Assembly: GCF_006442205.1 (NCBI RefSeq)
Contig: NZ_VFVR01000002.1
Span: 124,001-188,000, forward strand
DNA: 64,000 bases
Reading direction: 5' to 3'
Source: Mesorhizobium sp. B2-3-12
Lineage (GTDB): Bacteria; Pseudomonadota; Alphaproteobacteria; Rhizobiales; Rhizobiaceae
In this document: one piece after another, positions 26,691 through 37,595 of the stretch
Layout of the letters: each line of letters starts with the position of its first letter
Position numbering within the stretch: position 1 is the stretch's first letter
Made by a program: the position numbers and the translations under genes
The notes under the pieces: generated by a model
Database searches by the model: none
Seen by the model: the letters and a program-made list of their open reading frames with translations, nothing else
Told to the model about the DNA's origin: nothing

Positions 26691-28034
26691 ATGCGCGCTG
26701 CCGGTTTCGTGGCGTTGCTGACAGGCGCGAAGCAGATCGGGCGGCGTCGAAAATTCAGCCCGCTGCTCAGGGGACTGAGCTATCTGGCCGTTGCGGTCGT
26801 CGCGGGGCTGGCGACGTTGGCAGCCATAAACCTGACCCCTGAACCGCGGGTTTTGCGGACGATCGTCCCGCATCGTTTCGATGCATCGGACCCCCAGTTC
26901 GCCAGGTCGATGAGCAGCTACTCGCTGGGACAGATGTCCGACGCGAACGCGGTGCAAACCCTCGTGAACGGCGACGAGATTTTTCCTTCGATGCTCCAGG
27001 CGATCGGAGCGGCCCGGTCCTCGATCGATTTTGAGACTTATATCTATTGGTCCGGGGCAGTCGGATATGAGTTCGCACAAGCCTTGGCGGGCAAGGCGCG
27101 TCAAGGGGTCGAGGTCCGGGTGCTCGTCGACTGGGTCGGCAGCCTGCCTTTCGATGAAGACCTGATCCACATCATGACAAGCGCCGGCGTGAGATTCCAG
27201 CGCTACCGGCCCATCCATTGGTATACGTTGGACCGCGTGAACAACCGGACCCATCGCAAGCTGCTCGTTGTTGACGGACGGGTGGCTTTCACGGGTGGCG
27301 TGGGCATCGCGGACAATTGGCGTGGAAACGCTCGCAACCCGGATGAATGGCGCGATACGCATTACCGGATCGAAGGGCCCGCCGTGCCTGCTTTCCAGGC
27401 AGCGTTTGCCGAAAACTGGCTGGAAACGACCGGTGAGACCTTGCAAGGCCAGAAGTTCTATCCTCCGCCCGAATCCGCGGGAGCGCTCGGCGCCCAACTG
27501 ATACTTTCTTCGCAGCCAAATGGCTCGGAAACCATGGAATTGATGATGCTGGCCGCGATAGCCGCCGCCAAGGATCACCTACGAATCGGAATGGCGTATT
27601 TCGTGCCCGACGACATCGCGCTCCAGCAGATCCTGGATGCCAGGAAGCGAGGCGTGTCGGTTGATGTGATCGTTCCCAATGCGCTGACTGACGTGCCTCT
27701 GGTTCGAAAAGGCTCGCGCTATTTCTGGGGCGACTTGCTTAGGGCGGGTGTGCGCATCTACGAGTTTCAGCCCACGATGTATCATCCCAAGCTGCTGATC
27801 GTCGACGACGTCTGGGCGAGCTTTGGTTCCACCAATCTGGACGAACGCTCCTTGCGGTTGAACGACGAAGCCAGTCTGAACGTCTACGGCAGGGATTTCG
27901 CAAACACGCAGATCGATTTGTTCAACCAGGATCTTGGGCGGTCGCGGCAGATCACTCTGGCCGAATGGGAAGCGCGTCCCCTGCGCGAAAAGATTTCTGA
28001 CTGGCTGGCCAGCAGGCTGCGCTCCCAGCTTTGA
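26691..28034 (+). CDS. Cardiolipin synthase-like phospholipase D family protein
   Basis: A 447-residue phospholipase D superfamily enzyme. A membrane segment at about residues 28-48 anchors it; two HKD motifs follow, THRKLLVVDG (with GGVGIADNW) and YHPKLLIVDD (with FGSTNLDERS). This arrangement matches bacterial cardiolipin synthases of the ClsB/ClsC type, which join phosphatidylglycerol or phosphatidylethanolamine molecules. The ATG at 26691 lies one base after the preceding stop; a 20-residue longer in-frame start is unlikely. Unlike the PLD lipoprotein at the left edge, it has two regular motifs and no lipobox, so the two are only distant relatives. Confidence 0.85.
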   Translation: MRAAGFVALLTGAKQIGRRRKFSPLLRGLSYLAVAVVAGLATLAAINLTPEPRVLRTIVPHRFDASDPQFARSMSSYSLGQMSDANAVQTLVNGDEIFPSMLQAIGAARSSIDFETYIYWSGAVGYEFAQALAGKARQGVEVRVLVDWVGSLPFDEDLIHIMTSAGVRFQRYRPIHWYTLDRVNNRTHRKLLVVDGRVAFTGGVGIADNWRGNARNPDEWRDTHYRIEGPAVPAFQAAFAENWLETTGETLQGQKFYPPPESAGALGAQLILSSQPNGSETMELMMLAAIAAAKDHLRIGMAYFVPDDIALQQILDARKRGVSVDVIVPNALTDVPLVRKGSRYFWGDLLRAGVRIYEFQPTMYHPKLLIVDDVWASFGSTNLDERSLRLNDEASLNVYGRDFANTQIDLFNQDLGRSRQITLAEWEARPLREKISDWLASRLRSQL

Positions 28035-28108
28035 TGTCTCGGCTCTCCTCGCTCGTTCGGAGCAGTCAGATCAACACTACGGCTTGAGCCCGGGCTCGCA
28101 TCGGGTCT

Positions 28109-29944
<1,836 letters not shown>

Positions 29945-30087
29945 CAGGCGGCCACCTGGCGGCAAGCGATTTTTCGCGTGCGGGAGAGATCGGGCAAGAC
30001 GGTCAAGGGCGACTCCTTGTGGGGCCTTGGAGTAGCCCACCGCTCATTCCATCACAACAGCCCTTTCAATGCCGTCGGCCGTTGCTG

Positions 30088-30531
30088 TCACTCGCCGCTG
30101 TTGCCTTGCTCCAACTCGTCATAATAGCGCTGGGCAGCCTTGCCCTTCTCCAATCGGTAGGTCTCCGACCGGCGATCGAATTCGGCGTTGAGAACCTTCG
30201 ACAGTTGCAACCCATAAAAGCAATAGCCGGTAAGGCCCGCCAATAGCAGGACAAACAGGCCCATCGGTGACAGACCATCCGTTAGCATCAGGATGCCAAT
30301 GATAGCTTCGAGCAGCATGGCGAGAGCTGCCATGACCGTCAGGAAAATCTTCGCCGGCCTCGACCCTTTCAGGAAGTAGTAGGCGCCCACCACATAGGCC
30401 ACACCCGAGGCGGAACTTACAATATTCGGCGAATGTCCAAAGGCCAGCAGGACGGTCGCGGACAGGATGCCCAGCGCGCCGGTTGCGAAGAAAAAGCCGG
30501 CCACCGCCAGCATGTGGTGTTTTCCGCTCAT
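30088..30531 (-). CDS. Small four-helix membrane protein of unknown function
   Basis: A 147-residue inner-membrane protein with four hydrophobic segments (about residues 7-28, 37-52, 60-78, 88-108) and a charged cytoplasmic tail (EFDRRSETYRLEKGKAAQRYYDELEQG). No family is recognised. The start at 30531 is supported by GGGGG just upstream; a 21-residue longer reading lacks this. It lies between recQ and the divergent aldehyde dehydrogenase gene with no close operon partner. Confidence 0.7.
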   Translation of the reverse strand: MSGKHHMLAVAGFFFATGALGILSATVLLAFGHSPNIVSSASGVAYVVGAYYFLKGSRPAKIFLTVMAALAMLLEAIIGILMLTDGLSPMGLFVLLLAGLTGYCFYGLQLSKVLNAEFDRRSETYRLEKGKAAQRYYDELEQGNSGE

Positions 30532-30739
30532 TCCAACCCCCTTGTTGTCGAGACCTTGCCCGTCCACATTGCAACATACAACCAAGGATTGCACAAGGCC
30601 CTACCGACAGACGCCCACAAATCGCGGAAGCGACTTTCTGGAACACCCCGGCGCCTTCCGCTGCGGCACACGCACCCCTGATGGATTCCTCCGCGCCGCG
30701 ATGTAAGCTTGTCCCCGCCGACACGCCAGGGAGGGCACG

Positions 30740-32161
30740 ATGCTGCAGGCTAGACAGGATGTGCTTGGCGAGCGTTTCCGGCTGCAGCGCGCCGCCTTCG
30801 AGAAGCAGCCCTTTCCCGACCTCGGCCTGAGGAAGGACCGCCTCAAGCGCCTGCTGGCGCTGACCGAGCGGCACGAGACTGAAATCTGCGCCGCGATCGA
30901 CGCCGACTTCGGCGGCCGCTCGGCGCATGAGACGCGGCTCGCGGAACTGTTCGTCGTGCGCGCCGGCATTCGCCATGCCCTCGCTCATGTCGGCGGCTGG
31001 ATGCGGGAGCGTCGCGTCGCCACCACCTTGCCGTTCCTGCCGGGCAGGAACCGCCTCTTGCCGCAGCCGCTTGGGGTCGTCGGCATCGTGTCGCCCTGGA
31101 ATTACCCCTTTCAGCTCGCCGTCGCGCCGGTCACGGCAGCGCTCGCCGCCGGCAATCGCGTGCTCGTCAAGCCTTCCGAACTGACGCCGGCTTTCTCCGA
31201 GCTGCTGGCCAGACTGGCCGGCGAGCATTTCGCTCCGGATGAGTTGAGCGTCATCACCGGCGATGCCGAAATGGGCAAGGCCTTCGTGTCGATCCCGTTC
31301 GATCATCTGCTGTTCACCGGTTCGACCGCGGTCGGCCGCCAGGTCGCGATCGCCGCCGCCGCCAACCTGACCCCGGTCACGCTCGAACTCGGCGGCAAGT
31401 CGCCGGCAATCCTCGATCCCTCCTGCGATCTCGACGCGGCAACAGCCAGCGTCGCCTATGGCAAGCTGTTGAATGCCGGGCAGACCTGCATCGCGCCGGA
31501 CTATCTGCTGGTGCCCAAGGGACAGGCAGGCACGGTCGCAACCAAGCTCGCAACCGCGATGGCGCGGCTCTACCCCACCTTGCGCGATAACCCCGACTAC
31601 ACCGCCATCATCAGCGACAGGCACTTTCAGCGACTGCGCGCCATGATCGCGGAAGCCCGCGACGCCGGCGCCGATGTCACCGAAATCAATCCGGCCGGCG
31701 AGGATTTCGGCACCGCGGGCCGGAAGCTTGCGCCGACCCTGGTCGCGAACGCCGGCGCGGACCTGCGGCTGATGCGCGAAGAGATCTTCGGCCCGGTGCT
31801 GCCGATCGTCGAATACGCCACGCTGGACGACGCCATCGACCATGTAAACCGGGCCGACCGGCCGCTGGCGCTCTACTGGTTCGGGCGCGACAGTGCCAAC
31901 CGCCAGCGCATCCTGCGCGAGACCGCCGCCGGCGGCGTCACCATCAATGACTGCATGCTGCATCTGGTGCAGGAGAACCAGCCCTTCGGCGGCGTCGGCG
32001 CCTCAGGCATGGGTGCCTATCACGGCGAATGGGGATTCCGCACCTTCAGCAAGGAGAAACCGGTTTTCCTGCAGTCGCGCTTGAGCGCCGGAGCCCTTCT
32101 TCGCCCGCCCTATGGCAAGACGTTCGAAAGGCTTTTCGGCCTGCTCAGGCGCATCACCTGA
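30740..32161 (+). CDS. calB: Coniferyl aldehyde dehydrogenase-type aldehyde dehydrogenase
   Basis: A 473-residue NAD(P)-dependent aldehyde dehydrogenase. The catalytic Cys lies in NAGQTCIAPDY and the general base Glu in TLELGGKSPAI; PWNYPFQLAVAP and GFRTFSKEKPVF are typical of the group that includes coniferyl aldehyde dehydrogenases and fatty aldehyde dehydrogenases with a C-terminal hydrophobic tail. The ATG follows GGGAGG. A role in lignin-derived aromatic aldehyde oxidation is inferred from that subfamily; other aldehydes are possible. Symbol assigned by resemblance only. Confidence 0.8.
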   Translation: MLQARQDVLGERFRLQRAAFEKQPFPDLGLRKDRLKRLLALTERHETEICAAIDADFGGRSAHETRLAELFVVRAGIRHALAHVGGWMRERRVATTLPFLPGRNRLLPQPLGVVGIVSPWNYPFQLAVAPVTAALAAGNRVLVKPSELTPAFSELLARLAGEHFAPDELSVITGDAEMGKAFVSIPFDHLLFTGSTAVGRQVAIAAAANLTPVTLELGGKSPAILDPSCDLDAATASVAYGKLLNAGQTCIAPDYLLVPKGQAGTVATKLATAMARLYPTLRDNPDYTAIISDRHFQRLRAMIAEARDAGADVTEINPAGEDFGTAGRKLAPTLVANAGADLRLMREEIFGPVLPIVEYATLDDAIDHVNRADRPLALYWFGRDSANRQRILRETAAGGVTINDCMLHLVQENQPFGGVGASGMGAYHGEWGFRTFSKEKPVFLQSRLSAGALLRPPYGKTFERLFGLLRRIT

Positions 32162-32345
32162 CCATTGTCGCGGCTTCGATGCCGGACCGACGAGGCGTGC
32201 CACGGCGATATCTGTTGGTGCCGCCCGTTTTATTACGTTCGGCGCATATTCGCTCTGGATTAAGCCGGGATTTGCTGTCTTCTTGCACAAACCTCTCGAA
32301 GCTTGTTGTCCTCTTGAAATCAGACCGAACGGATCCGCCCTGGCC

Positions 32346-33368
32346 ATGAATTTGCCCGCGCCGCTGCTGATTTTCTACGTCCGCAACGACGCCCTCGGCG
32401 ACGGGTTGCTGAGGATACCGGCGTTGCGGGCGGCAAGAACGGCCTTTCCGCAAAGCCGGATCGTCTATGGCAGCATGCACAGATCATCGCTCACCGGCGT
32501 GCTGCGCAGGCATGCGGCACCCCTGGTTGATGATTTCAGGACGATTGTGCCGCTTTCCACCATCCTGGCCGAGTTTGCACGGCCCGGCAGGCCAATGACC
32601 GTCGTCGATTTCCGCACCGGCGTGCCTGCCCTGATCGTGGCCAAACTACAGCTCCTCGCGCGTGGTGTTCGTTACGAACCCAACTTTGCCGGTCACCTTC
32701 TGTCGTCGCACTGGCGCGCCAGATGGACCTTGCGGCCGGAGCACAATGCCTGGCGCTACCACAGGCTGATCGAACGCCTGGCCGGCCGGCACCTGCCGTT
32801 CGACCACAGGCTGGAGGTTTCGCAGGCTGCCCGCGTTCTGGCAGGCCAGATCCGCGGTGCGGACCGACGCCCACTCATCCTGCTGGGCGGCAATTCCAAG
32901 GGCAGCAACAAGATGATGAGCGACGCCCAGGTCGCCGCCATGGCCACCAACCTCATCGAGGCCGGCTACCAGGTGCTGTATCTGGTCACCCCAGGCAATG
33001 GACCGACGCCGCAAAGCCTGGCCGCAAGGGAAAGCCGGCTGGTGACGATCGGTCCGGACCTTGGGCTCGATGTCGAGGCATTCGGCGACCTGCTGCTGGC
33101 GCTGGGTGAGATCGCCGACGCCTATGTCGGCATGGAAGGCGGTCTGGGCCACCTCTTCGCCACGGTGATGACGCCGACGGTCATCATCAACCACGGAGCC
33201 AACATCGAACGGTGGCGGCCGCTGTCGAACAGGGTCGAGGTGGTGACCGCTCCAAGGCGCGGACGATCGGCCAATATTTCCGACACGCCGGTCGAGGCCA
33301 TCCTCGAGGCCACGCATCGCTTGCTGGCCACCAGCCGCCGCGACCACCCGGAGCCGGCGGCGCATTAA
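32346..33368 (+). CDS. Glycosyltransferase family 9 (heptosyltransferase-like)
   Basis: A 340-residue protein with the GT9 layout: N-terminal Rossmann opening FYVRNDALGDGLLRIPALRA, central linker, and a C-terminal nucleotide-sugar domain (PLILLGGNSKGSNKMMSDAQ, LVTIGPDLGLDVEAFGDLLLAL, DAYVGMEGGLGHLFATVMTP). Family members add heptose or other sugars to lipopolysaccharide core at the cytoplasmic face. The start at 32346 fits the domain; a reading 78 residues longer is rejected because it runs through the end of the aldehyde dehydrogenase gene. No other LPS gene is nearby. A terminator-like hairpin lies about 80 bases downstream. Confidence 0.8.
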   Translation: MNLPAPLLIFYVRNDALGDGLLRIPALRAARTAFPQSRIVYGSMHRSSLTGVLRRHAAPLVDDFRTIVPLSTILAEFARPGRPMTVVDFRTGVPALIVAKLQLLARGVRYEPNFAGHLLSSHWRARWTLRPEHNAWRYHRLIERLAGRHLPFDHRLEVSQAARVLAGQIRGADRRPLILLGGNSKGSNKMMSDAQVAAMATNLIEAGYQVLYLVTPGNGPTPQSLAARESRLVTIGPDLGLDVEAFGDLLLALGEIADAYVGMEGGLGHLFATVMTPTVIINHGANIERWRPLSNRVEVVTAPRRGRSANISDTPVEAILEATHRLLATSRRDHPEPAAH

Positions 33369-33450
33369 GTTTATATTCACCATGATCCGGCAGGTTTCCG
33401 GTCCTGCGGTGATGTTTTGAGTACCGCGGCGCCATTGGCGCCCAGGCAAC

Positions 33451-33485
33451 AAACCCGCGCTTCTTGCGAGGCGCGGGTTTTCATT
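33451..33485 (+). terminator. Rho-independent terminator after the GT9 gene
   Basis: A perfect 10-bp stem (AAACCCGCGC / GCGCGGGTTT) at 33451-33480 closes on a 10-nt loop and is followed by TCATTTT. It separates the GT9 gene from the convergent end of the kdgF operon. Confidence 0.75.
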
Positions 33486-33541
33486 TTCGGAAATGGGCGC
33501 GACCGGACCTATCTCTTTGCTCTCACACTTTCCCTGATTGC

Positions 33542-33880
33542 TCAGGCAAGAAAATCGGCGCGGTGCGGCGTAAAACTGTCGACCAGCCTTCCCGCCTCCA
33601 GCGCCTTGACGCCGTGCACCAGGCCGGACGGCACGATGAAACTGCCGCCGGTCTCCAGGATTTCGGTCCGGCCGTCGATGGTCACCTCGAAGCGGCCTTC
33701 GGCGACGTAGCTTGCCTGGACATGCGGGTGCGAATGCAGCGCGCCGACCCCTCCCTTGTCGAAGCCGAACTCGACCATCATCAGTTCGTCGGTGGACAGC
33801 AGCACGCGCCGGCGATTGCCGTCCGCGGTCGGCGTCCAGGCACCCTCGCCGGCTTGCGCGAAAATCTTCGGCTCGCTCAT
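33542..33880 (-). CDS. kdgF: Cupin, KdgF-like uronate linearisation protein
   Basis: A 112-residue single-domain cupin. The metal site is visible as HSHPHVQASYVAEG (His-x-His...) with a Glu/His set and the second motif GGSFIVPSGLVHGVKAL. KdgF proteins catalyse opening of 4,5-unsaturated galacturonate from pectin or alginate to the linear ketouronate used by KduI. The ATG is preceded by GAGGAG. It follows kduD by ten bases and is last in the operon. The cupin fold is certain; the KdgF function is inferred from context. Confidence 0.8.
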   Translation of the reverse strand: MSEPKIFAQAGEGAWTPTADGNRRRVLLSTDELMMVEFGFDKGGVGALHSHPHVQASYVAEGRFEVTIDGRTEILETGGSFIVPSGLVHGVKALEAGRLVDSFTPHRADFLA

Positions 33881-33890
33881 TGTCGTCTCC

Positions 33891-34655
33891 TCACCGCGCC
33901 AGCCAGCCGCCGTCCACCGGCACCACCGCGCCATGCATGTAGTTCGAGGCCGGCGCCAACAGGAAGACGGCGGCATCGCCAATATCTCCCGGCTCGCCCC
34001 AGCGTCCGGCGGGAATGCGCCCCAGGATAGCAGCACTGCGGTCGGGGTCGGCGCGCAGCGCCTGTGTGTTGTTGGTCTCGATATAGCCCGGCGCGATGCC
34101 GTTGACGTTGATGCCTTTGGCCGCCCACTCGCAGGCGAGCAACCGGGTGATACCGAGCACACCGTGCTTTGAGGCAGTATAGGACGCGACGCGGATGCCG
34201 CCCTGGAAACTCAGCACCGAGGCGATGTTGACGATCTTGCCCTGGCGTCCCCCGGCAAGGACGTGCCGGGCAAAGGACTGGCTGAGCAGGAAGACCGTCT
34301 TCAGATTGACATCGATCACCTCGTCCCAATCGGCCTCGCCGAGATCGACGGCATCGGCGCGCCGGATGATGCCGGCATTGTTGACCAGCCCGTCAAGCGG
34401 CCCGCTATCTTGCCAGACCCGGTCCAGCATCGGCCCCGCGGCGCCCGTGTCCGCGAGGTCGGCGGCCACGGCCTCGAACCGTCCACCGGTCTCGGAAACC
34501 TTTTCCGCCGTCTCAGCCATCGATGAACGGCCGACACCGATCACCGCGCCCCCGGCACGCGCGATCGACACCGCGATGCCCTGGCCGATGCCGGTGTTGG
34601 CGCCGGTGACCAGGATGCGCTTGCCGGCCAGGCTGAACGCTGTGAGGTCGCTCAC
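33891..34655 (-). CDS. kduD: 2-deoxy-D-gluconate 3-dehydrogenase (KduD type)
   Basis: A 254-residue classical SDR. It has the cofactor motif TGANTGIGQG, NNAG, the Ser in NIASVLSFQGG and YTASKHG. The segment ASVLSFQGGIRVASYTASKHG and ANCEWA-like LLACEWAAKGINVNGIAPGYI are hallmarks of KduD, which reduces 2,5-diketo-3-deoxygluconate to 2-keto-3-deoxygluconate. The start is GTG at 34655, overlapping the kduI stop (GTGA); longer readings reach far into kduI and are rejected. Position between kduI and kdgF supports the assignment. Confidence 0.88.
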   Translation of the reverse strand: MSDLTAFSLAGKRILVTGANTGIGQGIAVSIARAGGAVIGVGRSSMAETAEKVSETGGRFEAVAADLADTGAAGPMLDRVWQDSGPLDGLVNNAGIIRRADAVDLGEADWDEVIDVNLKTVFLLSQSFARHVLAGGRQGKIVNIASVLSFQGGIRVASYTASKHGVLGITRLLACEWAAKGINVNGIAPGYIETNNTQALRADPDRSAAILGRIPAGRWGEPGDIGDAAVFLLAPASNYMHGAVVPVDGGWLAR

Positions 34656-35503
34656 CGCAGGTCCTCCATCGGCACCGGATCGACATCGGTATAGTCGACA
34701 TTGTCGCCGGCCATCGCCCAGACGAAGGCGTAGTTGGAAGTGCCGGCGCCCGAATGGATCGACCAGCCCGGCGACAGCACCGCCTCCTCGTTGCGCATGA
34801 CGATATGGCGCGTCTCGTCCGGCTCGCCCATGAAATGGAAGACGCGCGCCGCCTCCGGCAGGTCGAAATAGAGATAGGCCTCCATGCGCCGGTCGTGCAC
34901 ATGGCACGGCATGGTGTTCCAGATCGAGCCCGGCGCAAGTTGCGTCATGCCGACGACGAGTTGGCAGGTCCTGGCCCCGTCGGCATGGATGAACTGGAAG
35001 ATCGAGCGTTCGTTGCAGGCCTCCTTGCTGCCGAGATCGAGGCGCTTGGCGTCATCGAGGCGGATCAGCCGGCTGGGATGGGCCTGATGCGCCGGCGCGC
35101 TGAGCAGGTAGAACTTGGCCGGGTCGCCTTTATCGGCCGAAGCGAATGACACATCGCTGGCGCCCATGCCGAGATAGAGCATGTCGCGCGCCCGCAGGTC
35201 GAAAGACTGGCCGCCGGCTTCGATCGTGCCGGTGCCGCCGATATTGACGGCGATGAGTTCGCGCCGGTCGAGAAACCCTTTGGTACCGGTCGGCTTGATC
35301 GCTTCCAACGGCAATGCCGTGGCCACCGGCACGGCACCGCCGACGATCATGCGATCATAGTGCGTGTAGGTCAGGCTGATGCGGCCGGATCGAAAGAGAT
35401 CCTCGATATGAAAATTATGGCGCAGTTCGTCCGTCCCCATGGCGGCGGCCGCGGCCGGATCGATGGCGAAGCGCGATGTGTAGTCGGTGTGGTTCTGGCT
35501 CAT
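34652..35503 (-). CDS. kduI: 5-dehydro-4-deoxy-D-glucuronate isomerase
   Basis: A 283-residue double-cupin isomerase converting 5-keto-4-deoxyuronate to 2,5-diketo-3-deoxygluconate. The family segments are present: GRISLTYTHYDRMIVGGAVP, RRELIAVNIGGTGTI, KFYLLSAPAHQAHPS and the zinc site PCHVHDRRMEAYLYFD with the later His in SPGWSIHSGAGTSNY. Length matches KduI. It is followed without a gap by kduD and preceded by the GntR gene 23 bases away. Confidence 0.93.
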   Translation of the reverse strand: MSQNHTDYTSRFAIDPAAAAAMGTDELRHNFHIEDLFRSGRISLTYTHYDRMIVGGAVPVATALPLEAIKPTGTKGFLDRRELIAVNIGGTGTIEAGGQSFDLRARDMLYLGMGASDVSFASADKGDPAKFYLLSAPAHQAHPSRLIRLDDAKRLDLGSKEACNERSIFQFIHADGARTCQLVVGMTQLAPGSIWNTMPCHVHDRRMEAYLYFDLPEAARVFHFMGEPDETRHIVMRNEEAVLSPGWSIHSGAGTSNYAFVWAMAGDNVDYTDVDPVPMEDLR

Positions 35504-35526
35504 CTCTAATCCTGGCTTCCGGTGGA

Positions 35527-36300
35527 TCATTCGCCGGCGGCGACCGTGCTCGAACTGGCGTAATAGGCCTGCCGCGCCTGCAGGCGCTCGCGGTAGCGCC
35601 GTTGGCTGGCGCCCAGATGGGCGCGCATCGCTTCGCGCGCGGCCTCGGGATCGCCCGCCGAGATCGCGTTCAGGATCACCAGATGCTCGCGTTGCAGCCC
35701 GCGCTGATAATCGTCGGATTGCACCAGTTCCGTCGACCAGGGCGAGGTCACGTCGCACGGAATGGCGCGCCGGCCGAGCACGTCGAGCATCTCGACATAG
35801 AACGGATTGTTGGTGGCGCTGGCGATGGCGCGATGGAAGGCAAGGTCGGCCGGTCCGGTCGGCTGGCTGTCGAGCAGCAGCCGCTCGAACTCGAAGAAGG
35901 CTTCCTGGATGGCCGCCTCCTGCGCGGCGTTGCGGCGGATGGCGGCGAGTCCGGCCGATTCGATCTCGATCGCCAGCCGCACCTCGAGCACGTTGAGCGC
36001 GACGGAATCCTTGGCTCCCATGTCGGCGGCCAGCGTCCCGAACATGGTCGAGACGTGCTCGGTGACGAAGACGCCGGCACCCTGCCGCGGCTCGACAAGG
36101 CCGTCGGCGGCAAGCTTGACCAGCGCTTCGCGGATGACGGTACGGCTGACGCCGAAGGTTTCGGTCAACTGGCCTTCGGTCGGCAATTTGTGGCCGGGCG
36201 GGATCTCGCCAGCCTGCAACTGCCTGCGGATCGCCGCCACGACGGTTTCCGACAGTTTCGGTTTTCTCTCGACCCTGAGATCGGTTGCGGTATCGGACAT
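35527..36300 (-). CDS. GntR/FadR-family transcriptional regulator
   Basis: A 257-residue regulator. The N-terminal winged helix reads LSETVVAAIRRQLQAGEIPPG, LPTEGQLTETFGVSRTVIRE and LVEPRQGAGVFV, the GntR signature. An all-helical FCD-type ligand domain follows (residues about 95-245), with its metal-binding residues spread through EFERLL, FHRAIASATNN and REHLVILNAI. It lies inside the uronate operon between dctM and kduI, so it most likely senses a uronate or KDG-type intermediate and represses the operon. A 25-bp palindrome ahead of uxaC is its likely binding site. Confidence 0.92.
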   Translation of the reverse strand: MSDTATDLRVERKPKLSETVVAAIRRQLQAGEIPPGHKLPTEGQLTETFGVSRTVIREALVKLAADGLVEPRQGAGVFVTEHVSTMFGTLAADMGAKDSVALNVLEVRLAIEIESAGLAAIRRNAAQEAAIQEAFFEFERLLLDSQPTGPADLAFHRAIASATNNPFYVEMLDVLGRRAIPCDVTSPWSTELVQSDDYQRGLQREHLVILNAISAGDPEAAREAMRAHLGASQRRYRERLQARQAYYASSSTVAAGE

Positions 36301-36311
36301 GTGGCGATCTC

Positions 36312-37592
36312 CTAATGGAACAGGCTCGGCAGCCACAATGAGATTTCCGGAATGTAGGTGACAAGCATCAGCACCGCGAAGGCGGCGCCATAGAATGGCC
36401 AGATCGAGCGCATCGCCGTCCAGATCGGAATGCGGCCGATGGCGCAGCTGACGAACAGCACCGCGCCAACCGGTGGCGTGCAAAGGCCGATGCCGAGATT
36501 GAGGATGAGGATCACGCCGAAATGCACGGGGTCGACGCCATAGGCCATGACGACAGGCAGGAAGATCGGCGTCGTGATGATGATCAGCGGCGACATGTCC
36601 ATGAATGTGCCGAGGATGAGCAGGATGAGATTGAGCAGCAGCAGGATGACAAGCTTGTTGTCGGACACCGAGTGCAGGAAGGCGACCAGCGCCGCCGGCA
36701 CCCTGAGATAGGCGAGCAGCCAGCCGAAGGCCGCCGCGCAGCCGATGATCATCAGCACCATGGCGGTGGTGCGCACCGAGGCCGTCGTCGCCGCGACGAA
36801 GTCGCCCCAGCTCATCGAGCGGTAGATGATCAGCGTCACCAGGAAAGCATAGACGATGGCGATGCAGGAGCTCTCGGTCGCGGTGAAGATGCCGGACCTG
36901 ACGCCACCGAAGATGATGGCGATCAGGATGAGGCCGGGAATGGCGGCGACAAGCAGCTGCAGGGCCCGGCCGAAGCCGGCGAAAGGTTCCGTCGGGTAGC
37001 CGCGGCGGCTCGCGACCCAATAGGCCGTTATCATCAGCGACAGCGCCAGCAGCAGACCCGGCAGCACGCCAGCCGTGAACAGGTCCGCGATCGAAATACG
37101 GCCGCCGGCCGAAATCGAGTAGATGATCATGTTGTGGGACGGTGGAATGAGAAGGGCGATGATGGCGCCGACCGAGGTGATGTTGACGGCATAGTCGACG
37201 CCGTAGCCGCGCGCCTTCATCTGCGGGATCATCAGCCCGCCGACCGCCGACGCATCCGCCACCGCCGAGCCCGAGATGCCGCCGAACATGGTCGACGCCG
37301 CGATGTTGACCTGCCCCAGACCGCCGCGCAAATGGCCGACCAGCGAGCCCGCCAGCGCGACCAGCCGCGCGGCGATGCCGCCGCGCACCATCAGGTCGCC
37401 GGCGAAGATGAAGAAGGGGATGGCCATCAGCGAAAAAACGCTGACGCCGGAATTGAGCCGCTGGAACACCACGACGGGCGGCAGGCCGAGCGTGAGGATC
37501 GTCGCGAAGCTGGCGACGCCGAGGCAGAACGCGATCGGCGTGCCGATGAGCAAAAGGAACACGAAAGTGCCGAAGAGGACCATCAGCGCCAT
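36312..37592 (-). CDS. dctM: TRAP transporter large permease (DctM)
   Basis: A 426-residue integral membrane protein with about 12 hydrophobic segments, forming the transport domain of a TRAP transporter driven by ion gradients. Family segments include FILLIGTPIAFCLGVAS-like FLLLIGTPIAFCLGVASFA, MAIPFFIFAGDLMVRGG, GGISGSAVADASAVGGLMIPQM and LGTFMDMSPLIIITTPIFLP. It follows dctQ by three bases and precedes gntR by eleven. Uronates are the inferred substrate from the operon. Confidence 0.93.
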   Translation of the reverse strand: MALMVLFGTFVFLLLIGTPIAFCLGVASFATILTLGLPPVVVFQRLNSGVSVFSLMAIPFFIFAGDLMVRGGIAARLVALAGSLVGHLRGGLGQVNIAASTMFGGISGSAVADASAVGGLMIPQMKARGYGVDYAVNITSVGAIIALLIPPSHNMIIYSISAGGRISIADLFTAGVLPGLLLALSLMITAYWVASRRGYPTEPFAGFGRALQLLVAAIPGLILIAIIFGGVRSGIFTATESSCIAIVYAFLVTLIIYRSMSWGDFVAATTASVRTTAMVLMIIGCAAAFGWLLAYLRVPAALVAFLHSVSDNKLVILLLLNLILLILGTFMDMSPLIIITTPIFLPVVMAYGVDPVHFGVILILNLGIGLCTPPVGAVLFVSCAIGRIPIWTAMRSIWPFYGAAFAVLMLVTYIPEISLWLPSLFH

Positions 37593-37595
37593 GGT

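Noticed and set aside
28086..28097. GAGCCCGGGCTC palindrome after recQ
   Set aside because: No loop and no T-tract, so not a convincing terminator; 12-bp GC palindromes are expected by chance here.
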